Source: a virus. Taken from it: a stretch of DNA of 42,175 nucleotides. Below, one piece after another: positions 6,848-15,000 of the stretch. The translations under genes were made by a program, and so were the position numbers. Within the stretch, counting starts at the first letter, position 1, and every line of letters begins with the position of its first letter. Under the pieces are notes generated by a model. The model worked only from the letters and a program-made list of their open reading frames with translations, made no database searches and was not told the DNA's origin. The stretch lies in IMG/VR virus record IMGVR_UViG_3300030107_004407, positions 1 through 42,175 of that record; one strand, given 5' to 3'.

Positions 6848-7043
6848 TTTATTAGACGAAATCATAGACTGCCAGCTTGCTGCTCAGGACACATCGAGAA
6901 TGTGTCTTGAGTTAGCAGGCACGGTCAGCAAGATACGGGACGCAGCAACCGAGGCACTGAAGTTGTTGCAGCAAAGCAAACACGACTACTACTCAATGCG
7001 GGCAGTGAAAAAGATAGAGGAGATTATCGATGCGACAGATTGA
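6831..7043 (+). CDS. small helical hypothetical protein, 70 aa
   Basis: Start at ATG 6831, inside the last 17 bases of the SSB gene. The upstream in-frame extension to 6744 has no ribosome binding site and is read out of frame with the SSB. The protein is an uninterrupted helical, probably coiled-coil, sequence (TVSKIRDAATEALKLLQ in the middle). No family recognised. It lies between SSB and the primase-helicase, so a replication accessory role is possible but unproven. Confidence 0.6.
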   Translation: MSSHSDLLDEIIDCQLAAQDTSRMCLELAGTVSKIRDAATEALKLLQQSKHDYYSMRAVKKIEEIIDATD

Positions 7044-7230
7044 CATACCGCTGTACCTGAAAGAAGACAAGAACGGTAATGAGTACATGATAGGCTCGAT
7101 GGATGATTCGAGTCTTGCTATAAACGTAGACCTAAAGAAGGTTACATTCATTATCTTCGACCCAACGGAGGACAACGAGGGCAAGATCGTAGCGCCTGGA
7201 AAGCTTGTCATTAGACCGAGAGAATACTGA
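7030..7230 (+). CDS. small hypothetical protein, 66 aa
   Basis: ATG at 7030 with GAGG 7 bases upstream, overlapping the preceding gene by 14 bases. Alternating hydrophobic and charged residues (DLKKVTFIIFDPTEDN) suggest a small all-beta or alpha/beta fold. No cysteine motif, signal or membrane segment is present. No family recognised. It directly precedes the primase-helicase gene and shares its transcript. Confidence 0.6.
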   Translation: MRQIDIPLYLKEDKNGNEYMIGSMDDSSLAINVDLKKVTFIIFDPTEDNEGKIVAPGKLVIRPREY

Positions 7231-7268
7231 AGCAAACCATTAACAACTAACCACTGAGGGGTAACGAA

Positions 7269-10200
7269 GTGGACTTGAAGCAGCAGGTACTTGCAGCAAT
7301 CGATGTAGAGAGAGAAGCAAGAGACATATTAGGAAACAAACACCGTAACGGGAACTACTCCTGTTACAACAAAGCAGCGCACAACAACAACGATGCCAAC
7401 CCATCCCTATCAATGAACGATAAGGGGTTGTACTTGTGTCATTCATGTGGAGTAAAGGGGGACATCTTCCAGCTCATCATGGACTCAAAGGGGATGAACA
7501 GGCAGACAGACTTCGGCAAGCTACTTAAACAACTGGCTGCAAAGTACGGACTCCAAGCAAACACCGTCAAGTTTGAGAAACAAAGAGAGGTAGTGCAAGT
7601 CATCAAGGGGTTCAAGCTTCTCGATGATGACAATAAAAAGAAGTGGCTGCTGTCACGTAGAGCAATGGGCAATGAAGCATTGCGTGTACTCAACGACAAC
7701 TACGGCATCACCAAAGACACAGCACTGAGGTTCGGGCTGGGCTTTGAGGGGCGACGGCTATGGATTCCGATACCGGCAAAGGGGTTCCAACACAAGGCAT
7801 TTCAGACTGACCTTGTAAACATTCGCAAGCATGACATCCTACGTAAGTGCTGCCAATGGATTGACGATGAGGGCAACAAGTACAGCAGTCAAGCCAAGCA
7901 TACCAGACCATACTGGGGTGAGAGGGGCGGCAAAACAATAGGCATACGCAACCACAACGTAGCCTACGTGTACCCAATGGAGAAGCTGACAACCAACCTT
8001 GAGGTATGGCTCGTAGGTGGTGAGCTTAAGGCGCTGTTGCTCAACCAACTTGGTATACATGCTGTATGTTTTACAGCGGGTGAAGGCAGGTATCACAAGA
8101 AGCTGCTCAAGTTCTTTACCAATAAGATTGTCCGAGTAGTGATGGACATTGACGATGCTGGAGAGCGCGCAACATTCGGTGACGAGAAGAGAGATGGTCT
8201 TGCTCAAGTGCTTGCAGACAATGGGGCAAAGGAAGTGTACGGAGGCAGGCTACCAGGCATAGCTGGCATGCCAGCGAACGGTGATGTTACCGACTACCTA
8301 CGATTAAACGACTGGAACGTTGACTCACTTAAGGAGATTGAGTGGGTTAAGTTTGAGCCAAAGCCCACCTTTGAAGCGGGATATGGCGATGAGCAGACAC
8401 CAGACTATGAGGTTCCAGACTTCGACAAGGTAGAGTACAGCAAGTTCTCTGACCTGCTCGCGCCCAAGAATGCAGGCAAGGTCATCAAGATTCCATTCGT
8501 TGTAGCAGGCAGAGGAGAGACGCCGTACCTATTGCCATCGTGCGTGAGGGCTACATGTGAAGCTGGGCAGATGGATGCAAGAAGCATCTGCGCCATATGT
8601 CCTATGTCTCGGAACAACTTCGACATGAAGGCTACACTCAACGAAGAAGAGCGCATCGACTTGGTAGGTAAATCGCCAGCCCAGGTGCGGTCATCAGTAG
8701 GCAAGAAGCTACGGCTACCGAAGTGCCAGTACCCAGAGATTGATGTTGAGACAGACAGCGTTGAGAAGCTCATCGTCATACCTACCCTTGACAGCAAGAA
8801 TGCAGGCGACCAGTTCAACTATAGACAGCACGCCATCTATGCGTTGGGTGATGATTACCTAACAGAGAACGTAGCCTACGAGGGTGTTGGTCGTGTACTA
8901 CCTGAGCCGAAGAACAGCCAGTACACGTGGGCGATGTCTAAGCAGAAGTCTCTCGACAATGACATCTTTAACTACATACACAAAGAGAATGAGTCGAACC
9001 ACCTGACAGAACTGTTTGGTAATGGGACCATAGAAGAAAAGATAAACAATCTTATCGGTTCGTTGCGCGATAACAAGCTACATAAGTACGGTATTGACAG
9101 GCTTATACTATACGAACTGCTTGCATTTTTCATGCCGTTTGAGTTCAGTCTTGGAATGTATAAGAACTACAAGGTGTGCCCAGAGGTGTGCATCTTAGGT
9201 GAGCCAAGGTCAGGCAAGAGCAGCACGGCTAAGGATTTGCTTACGCTGTACGGGGCAGGCCGATACGTTGACGCGCCCACTGTTACCACCATCGGACTCA
9301 TCGGAGGTAACGCTAACTTTGGTAAGACAAACATCTTTACTTGGGGTGCAATCCCCATGTGTCATAGAGCCATCTGCATTATCGATGAGTGTAACAAGCT
9401 GAACATCGAAGCCATCGAGACACTGACAAACCTCCGAAGTAGTGGGGTGGCAGAGAGAACAACGGTGTCTGGCGTCAGGAAGATTAGGTCGAACGTCAGG
9501 TTCCTATGGTTGTGCAACCCAAGGGGTGGGCGCTCACTTCAGCACTACGGTTCACCAGTACGAGCAGCACAGGATGTGTTCGGTTCACCCCAGGACCTGG
9601 CAAGGCTGGACTTGCTTCACGTACAGAAGGCGGCACGATCTGCGCGAGAGGTCAACCAGTTCCACAAGGCAGAGCACGAAGACTGGTACACCAGCGACAT
9701 CGCACGCTACCACCTACAGTGGGCATGGGCGCTACAAGAACACGACGTTGTATTTGAAGACCCCATCTACATTATGGATAAAGCCATCGACTTGGTCGAG
9801 AGGTATCGCTCTGACCTGCTACCCATGGCTGAAACAAAGTTTAAGATTGCCCGCATTGCTGCTGGACTATCCGCCCTTACCTACTCAATCGATAGGCATA
9901 ACAGATGTTACGTAACCAACGATGCCGTTGATATGGCATGGAGTCTGCTTGACTCATACAAGGATTACAACATTCAAGAAGTAAAGGAAGCAGGGGAAAG
10001 GATACCCAACGAACTACACTCAGTGCTCGCCATGCTACCAGCTAAAGAGTTGACCAGGCTCAAGGCGTTCATGATTCAGGACATGATGACGATGAGCGAG
10101 ATGAAGGAACTGTTCGGGCAGTCATGGACCGTTCAGTTTATACAGGTATCATTCTATGAGCTTGAACTTGTAAGACGTAGACGTAACTACTTTATGTGGG

Positions 10201-10280
10201 ACGAGACGCTTAGGTCATACGTTCAGAAGTTTCTAACAGAAGCAAAGGGTAGACCCGCTTGGGCTCCACCGGGATATTAA
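7269..10280 (+). CDS. primase-helicase: CHC2/TOPRIM primase fused to MCM-like AAA+ helicase
   Basis: A 1003-residue protein starting with GTG at 7269 (GAGGGG 8 bases upstream). Residues 30-65 are a CHC2 zinc finger (C32, H38, C57, C60). Residues 245-345 are a TOPRIM domain with E252 and D293/D295 (MDIDDAG). A middle region with C425, C430, C441 and C444 may be a zinc/OB DNA-binding part. The C-terminal AAA+ module has Walker A GEPRSGKSS (644-652), Walker B IIDECNK (704-710), sensor 1 LWLCNP (746-751) and DLARLDLLHV near 776-785, matching the MCM arginine finger SRFDLIFV. A lid-like helix follows (MAETKFKIARIAAGL). It should both unwind DNA and make primers. Confidence 0.88.
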   Translation: MDLKQQVLAAIDVEREARDILGNKHRNGNYSCYNKAAHNNNDANPSLSMNDKGLYLCHSCGVKGDIFQLIMDSKGMNRQTDFGKLLKQLAAKYGLQANTVKFEKQREVVQVIKGFKLLDDDNKKKWLLSRRAMGNEALRVLNDNYGITKDTALRFGLGFEGRRLWIPIPAKGFQHKAFQTDLVNIRKHDILRKCCQWIDDEGNKYSSQAKHTRPYWGERGGKTIGIRNHNVAYVYPMEKLTTNLEVWLVGGELKALLLNQLGIHAVCFTAGEGRYHKKLLKFFTNKIVRVVMDIDDAGERATFGDEKRDGLAQVLADNGAKEVYGGRLPGIAGMPANGDVTDYLRLNDWNVDSLKEIEWVKFEPKPTFEAGYGDEQTPDYEVPDFDKVEYSKFSDLLAPKNAGKVIKIPFVVAGRGETPYLLPSCVRATCEAGQMDARSICAICPMSRNNFDMKATLNEEERIDLVGKSPAQVRSSVGKKLRLPKCQYPEIDVETDSVEKLIVIPTLDSKNAGDQFNYRQHAIYALGDDYLTENVAYEGVGRVLPEPKNSQYTWAMSKQKSLDNDIFNYIHKENESNHLTELFGNGTIEEKINNLIGSLRDNKLHKYGIDRLILYELLAFFMPFEFSLGMYKNYKVCPEVCILGEPRSGKSSTAKDLLTLYGAGRYVDAPTVTTIGLIGGNANFGKTNIFTWGAIPMCHRAICIIDECNKLNIEAIETLTNLRSSGVAERTTVSGVRKIRSNVRFLWLCNPRGGRSLQHYGSPVRAAQDVFGSPQDLARLDLLHVQKAARSAREVNQFHKAEHEDWYTSDIARYHLQWAWALQEHDVVFEDPIYIMDKAIDLVERYRSDLLPMAETKFKIARIAAGLSALTYSIDRHNRCYVTNDAVDMAWSLLDSYKDYNIQEVKEAGERIPNELHSVLAMLPAKELTRLKAFMIQDMMTMSEMKELFGQSWTVQFIQVSFYELELVRRRRNYFMWDETLRSYVQKFLTEAKGRPAWAPPGY

Positions 10281-10282
10281 GA

Positions 10283-10474
10283 ATGCCACTATACGAATAT
10301 GAATGTGAATGCGGAAGGACTGTCGAGAGACTGTCCAAGGTAGATGACCCGCCCCCAGATTGTGATTGCGGACGAGAGATGAGCAAGATGGTTAGTCGAA
10401 CATCCTTTTCATTGAAGGGTGATGGATGGGCTAAAGATAACTACGGTCTAAGGAGAAGCAGTGAAGAGTCCTAA
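10283..10474 (+). CDS. FmdB-type zinc-ribbon protein, 63 aa
   Basis: Begins MPLYEYECECG, the characteristic start of the FmdB/CxxC_CxxC_SSSS family. Cysteines C8/C10 and C27/C29 form the zinc ribbon; the first and second pairs are CxC rather than the usual CxxC. The tail (SFSLKGDGWAKDNYG) is also typical. These proteins are called putative regulators, but their biochemical role is not settled. ATG 10283 was chosen because FmdB proteins start here and GGGA lies 9 bases before it. A second FmdB-type gene lies in the structural block at 31515. Confidence 0.8.
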   Translation: MPLYEYECECGRTVERLSKVDDPPPDCDCGREMSKMVSRTSFSLKGDGWAKDNYGLRRSSEES

Positions 10475-10622
10475 GTTTACCGAGCCCGCAGTATATAAGT
10501 GCCAATCTTGTGGTGAAGAGAAGACAATCTCATCAAAGAAGAAGTCTATCAAGTGTTACTGTAGTGGGCTGATGTTCAAGCTCACACCCATGGAGATGAT
10601 ACTTAGGGGTGAGGATGGATAA
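10461..10622 (+). CDS. small zinc-ribbon protein, 53 aa
   Basis: GTG start at 10461 with AAGGAG 6 bases upstream, overlapping the FmdB gene by 14 bases. CQSCG (C14, C17) and CYCSG (C32, C34) form a four-cysteine zinc ribbon, separated by a basic, lysine-rich stretch (KTISSKKKSIK). No larger domain fits in 53 residues. Strong ribosome binding site plus cysteine spacing make it likely real. It is part of a set of at least five small zinc ribbons on this strand. Confidence 0.65.
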   Translation: MKSPKFTEPAVYKCQSCGEEKTISSKKKSIKCYCSGLMFKLTPMEMILRGEDG

Positions 10623-10812
10623 TGATAGGATACGAATCAGAAAGGGTGTATCAGGCAATAGCTTGGTCATCACCAGGCATGACGGCAAGGGAGGTTGTAC
10701 CTTGTTTATGCCCGTGTCTGAAGATAGGGCAGTTGAGTTTGTCAATCAAAACCTACGAATCGAACTCAGCCCTGACGAGAGGCAACTGATATGCGCGAGA
10801 ATAAACTCGTAG
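10615..10812 (+). CDS. small hypothetical protein, 65 aa
   Basis: ATG 10615 preceded by AGGGGTGAGG, overlapping the previous stop by 8 bases. The sequence alternates charged and hydrophobic residues (RIRIRKGVSGNSLVITRHD) and ends in a helix (SPDERQLICARINS), consistent with a small beta-alpha domain. No family recognised. It overlaps the VRR-NUC nuclease gene by 22 bases, so the two are coupled. Confidence 0.55.
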   Translation: MDNDRIRIRKGVSGNSLVITRHDGKGGCTLFMPVSEDRAVEFVNQNLRIELSPDERQLICARINS

Positions 10813-11213
10813 CACTTGTTCAAGCCAGCCTTGAGCGGCAGTTCAAAGATGCCTGCTACCTCAACAAGAACCACGGCAACCAGTTCCAATCAAGAGGAAG
10901 ACCAGACATCGAGGGCTGCATATTCGGTAGACACTTTGGCTTTGAGTTGAAGACAGGGTCACGGTTTACACCAGCGCAGATTGCACACCTAAAGAAGATA
11001 AGCAGAGCGGGAGGAGTAGGCGGGGGAATCGTCTACGCAAAAGGAGACTACTACTATTTAACCTCAGCACAGGCTGGATCGTTCAGCCTAAGAAACCTTA
11101 ACCAATACATACAGATACCTTTGAACAGGTATTTAGATTTTACTTTCTTGTACAAATACTTGAACGTCTTTTACCTTTACTACCATGGAGAACATAATGA
11201 ACTACTTTCTTAA
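10791..11213 (+). CDS. VRR-NUC domain nuclease, 140 aa
   Basis: A compact PD-(D/E)XK nuclease of the VRR-NUC type. GRPDIEG (36-42) carries the catalytic Asp39, ELK (52-54) the Glu/Lys pair, and PAQIAHLKK (61-69) the conserved Gln. Gly-rich VGGGIVYA follows, as in the family core. VRR-NUC enzymes are structure-specific nucleases related to Holliday junction resolvases, so this protein likely resolves branched replication or packaging DNA. The C-terminal 40 residues are rich in Tyr, Phe and Leu and extend past the usual domain. GAGAGG lies about 9 bases upstream. Confidence 0.88.
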   Translation: MRENKLVALVQASLERQFKDACYLNKNHGNQFQSRGRPDIEGCIFGRHFGFELKTGSRFTPAQIAHLKKISRAGGVGGGIVYAKGDYYYLTSAQAGSFSLRNLNQYIQIPLNRYLDFTFLYKYLNVFYLYYHGEHNELLS

Positions 11214-12024
11214 ACTGAACACTATTGAGATACTCAACGACAAGCGTGTACTTGTAACAGTGGGCGCCAACTCTTTTGTTGTTGACGAGTCGATGGTTGA
11301 AAGAGCACCAGACATTACTACAGGCCCTCAGATATGGGGCAAGTTGGACGACATTAACCGCACCACAATGTCTATTAAGAGATTGCTTGCTAACTCTGAG
11401 CAGCCAAGCATAAACATCGAGCCAGCACCTGAGCCCACACCTGAGCCCACGCCTGAGCCGATGCCTGAGCCGATGCCATTACCTCCACCGGAAGTGGCCC
11501 CACCTGAGCATGACCTTGAGGCACTGGGATTGAAGTCATCATCCGATGCTCCGCCTCCACCGTTCAAGGTCAATGACGACGCATCACAGCCCATGTCAGT
11601 ATCTCAAATAGGTAAACAGCTTGGAGACCTGTACGAGAAAGAGCCCAAGCAACGGCGAAGAATCATTAATAAGATTGCAGGGATGGTCCGACTCGACATG
11701 CTTGCCATCAAAGACTATCTGCCTGGTGATCTTCGTAGGGCTGTGGTCTCGCAGATTATGCAAAGAGACTCACTCAATACACCCATCGTACCACCAGACA
11801 TTGCAGCGTTCCTCGATGACCGACCACTACATGAGACGCTTGGCTCTCGTCAGTGGGACCCAGGAAACGATAGAGCTACCGATACAGTAGGACCCAACTG
11901 GTCAGAATCTAAGAGAGTGCTCGACAAGATTGCGAGTGAGGTTGACGAATCAGAGTTCGACCACATGTACCCAACTACTGAGTTTGCTGCCGTCGAAGTT
12001 AACCGAAAGTTTAGCGGTAGCTGA
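11197..12024 (+). CDS. hypothetical protein with proline-rich linker, 275 aa
   Basis: Start at ATG 11197, where GGAG is 7 bases upstream; an ATG at 11185 lacks a site. Residues about 1-65 form a small beta-rich domain, residues about 75-105 a PEP-repeat linker encoded by four 12-base tandem repeats (11428-11475), and the C-terminal 150 residues a helical, charged domain (KQLGDLYEKEPKQRRRI). No family recognised. The two-domain, flexible-linker design suggests a bridging protein. It is the last + strand gene and overlaps the end of the opposite block by 14 bases. Confidence 0.7.
   Translation: MNYFLKLNTIEILNDKRVLVTVGANSFVVDESMVERAPDITTGPQIWGKLDDINRTTMSIKRLLANSEQPSINIEPAPEPTPEPTPEPMPEPMPLPPPEVAPPEHDLEALGLKSSSDAPPPPFKVNDDASQPMSVSQIGKQLGDLYEKEPKQRRRIINKIAGMVRLDMLAIKDYLPGDLRRAVVSQIMQRDSLNTPIVPPDIAAFLDDRPLHETLGSRQWDPGNDRATDTVGPNWSESKRVLDKIASEVDESEFDHMYPTTEFAAVEVNRKFSGS
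11428..11475 (+). repeat. four 12-bp tandem repeats coding PEPT/PEPM
   Basis: Four near-identical 12-base units (CCTGAGCCCACA-like) with period 12 encode successive Pro-Glu-Pro-Thr or Met units. The DNA repeat makes the linker prone to length change. Confidence 0.8.
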
Positions 12025-15000
12025 TAAGCGGTGTATCTTTTTCCTTACGCCTGGTAGAGAAGGTCTTCTGCATAGTATTGATTTCACCAATGCGCTTAAG
12101 GAACATAGCCATACGGTCCAGCTTCGCCTTGTCATAGTACAGGCGTTGCTCTGGGCCGTACTTGTATGCCTTCTCACCAAGCACCTGACGAGAGAGGGCG
12201 AACCAGTTGTACTCTTGCTTCTCCGAGTTGTACACCTTCTTGGCTACGTTGAAGAACCTTGCGGTGGGAACCTCGCCAAGCAACCAGGCAGCACGAGGGT
12301 CAACCCTTGCTCTGCCTGTTGTCGGGTCAATCTTGTAACCAACAGCCTGCTTCATCCATGGCGGTGCGTCTTGGAATGCGCGACCAGACTCAAAGGATGA
12401 ACGCTCGTACAGCTTGCTCTTAATGTGTGTACCACGGAAGAAGTCTGTGTCAGTCAGGTTCTCAAGTGCAGTGGTTACGCCAAACGGACCACGACCAAGC
12501 AGCTTCTCTGGAGACCCACCGAACATCTCCTTCCAAAGCATCATGGAGTCTTCTTGGACAAGCCCGTATCCAGACTTAACTTCTATCTCTTTCTTCCCAG
12601 TCATAGGGTCAACACGGATAGTCTTGATTCTCTTAAGTCTTCCCGATAGCCAGTCGGGGTAATCCGCAGGGTCTACGTCCTGGTATTTGTTTTGGTTATT
12701 AACAAACTTAAACTGCTGTGCTACTCGACCTGGGTTGTTGACAAGAGAGTCAGCAGAAGTCATCAATGCATGCTTGGTCCATGTATAGAATGGCATGAAG
12801 CGTTTGATTGCACGACGCTCAACCAGTGAAAGGTTTGAATAGTCGAACAGGTAATCCTTAACTGCCCTGCCTGCTTGACCAAGAGAGCCTGTGCGATGCG
12901 CCTCAATGGTGAACAACATTAGGCGAGACGGAATCTCTGACGCCAGCTCACCAGCACGGAATATATCACGAGCAAAGAAAGCATTCGCTGGCTTGATGGC
13001 TTCTTTCCATCCCTCGTTCGCCTTGACTCCAGCACGCTCTGCCATCGCAAGAACCTTGACACCACTCTGCTTGAACAACTCCTCGCTGACGTGTGTAGTA
13101 AATACGCCTCGGCGAGCAGCCTCTTGTGCCATCTCTTCAACGGTAAACTCTAAACCATTAGACAGTTTAATCTTATGCTTGGCCAGCTTCTCAATGTCTC
13201 GGTATCCGTCACCTAAAGCGTAGCGTGTAGCACCAGCGCCCACACCAGCACCAACGGCAGCACCCTTGAGTCTGCCTTCAATGCCATCCTCTGGGCCTGC
13301 GGCAAGAGCACCAACGACACCACCTGCAACAGACTGGGCAGCAACACCACCCTCGGCAACGTTTTTAAGTCCAGCCTTAAGTGCTCCACCTGCAAGGCCA
13401 CCAGCCACACCACCAGCAGCAGCCCCACCCAAGGCACCAGTAAGCGCCCGGCCACTCAACAGTGAACCAATAACTCCAGAATCTGTAGCCTGGTGTTCTT
13501 GCTGTGCCCCGATGATTGCGCCACTACCTGCACCCATCACGCCCATGAAAGCAGACTGTGACTTAGCGAGGTTGTCGATGTCAACGACCTCTTTATGTAG
13601 AACGTAAGTCATAACCTTCAGGAAGTTCTGCTGATATGTGGGGTGCAACATTGCAGCACCACTTTGAAGGTACGTAAGGGCAACGTTCGTTACGCTGTTA
13701 CGCATGTAGAACTCAGGCCATACTGCCATGAGCGGAGCCTTGAACATATTTTGAACAGCGTCATACTTACGCATGAGCCAGTTCATCTCATCGCTGTGGC
13801 CATACAGGGGGTCAGAAACCTCTTTGATTATCTTGGCAATGTTCTCAGGCATGTAGTACGAAGATGCCTCAACCGAGAGTGCGCGTTCCCCAACCTCTTG
13901 GATAGTAGGGCCAAAAGTACCAGCCTGCCGCGAAACGTCGAAGCCTGGACCGATCTCTTCAGTACCAGCGCGAACGATGTCATCCGCTGTTCGTGCATCC
14001 CCTGGCGTGAAAGTCCTCGGTGCTTGCGGCAGAGCCTCGACTCCACTTGTAAGGTCCGGCCCCGTACCTTCGACAACCTCTTCAACCTCTTCGGTGACCT
14101 TTCGTGTCTTCTTGACCTTGGGTGCAGTTGTCTCTGCTTTCTTGAGTCCTTTAGCTGCCTCATCTGCGTTCACCTTTGCTTCGGCTACAGCAGCCTTAAG
14201 CTTGTCAATATCCTTGGCGCCTACAGCACGAGCGGCTTCCAACTCAGCCTTGGCTGCACGAACAGCGGCATCATCAGCGCCCTCGGTCATTGCCTTTTCG
14301 GCATCATCAAGAGCCTTCTGGGCTTTCTTTATTCGTGGGGTATCCTTGCCTGCTTCGTCCAGCATCTTCTGCGCTGAAGACAAAGCCCCATCAGCAGCAG
14401 CCTTAGCCTTGGTTGCAGCCTTCATCACCTTCGGGTCGGGCACCTCTTCAATGATTTCCTTCTCAACCTTTCTGATAATCTTGTCGGGTACAAGCCCAGC
14501 TTTCTCAGCAGCAGTCTTGAGTTTTGCCTCTGCCTTCTTCAGGGCCTTATCGTTCGCCTTGGATGGGAACTGAAGCTGCTTGCTGTGCGCCTTAGCCAGC
14601 CTCTCACGAGCGCCAGCCAACCCTACTTCAGCCCGCCTCTTGACCAGCTTCTTGCGAATGGGGTCAGCCTTCTTTTCAAGCCTTTTAATGTTAGAGACAA
14701 TGTCTTTATATTCTTTAGATTTTGTAGATCCGCCAGCCCTATCAATCGCATTTCTTTTTTGGATAAGCAGGTCCATCTCTTTGCCTATCGGGCCAAGCTT
14801 TGCATTTAAATCGGTTGCAATATCTTGCGATTCTTTTTTCGATGCGCCAATCCTATCAAGCACCTTGGAAAGATTTGTTTTAACCCGAGACGGTATGGTC
14901 CCTTTCGGAACTCCAAACTCAACTTCCACCATTCGCTGGTTAGTAAACTTCGCGTACCTTTCCCTCGCGAGAGGGTCGCCATGGTGCAGCGATAAGAAGT

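Noticed and set aside
13643-14573. Long + strand ORFs (244 and 198 codons) opposite the giant gene
   Set aside because: They are antisense shadows of the Lys/Ala-rich coiled-coil region; no ribosome binding sites, and residue use is atypical (Ser/Cys/Leu-rich).
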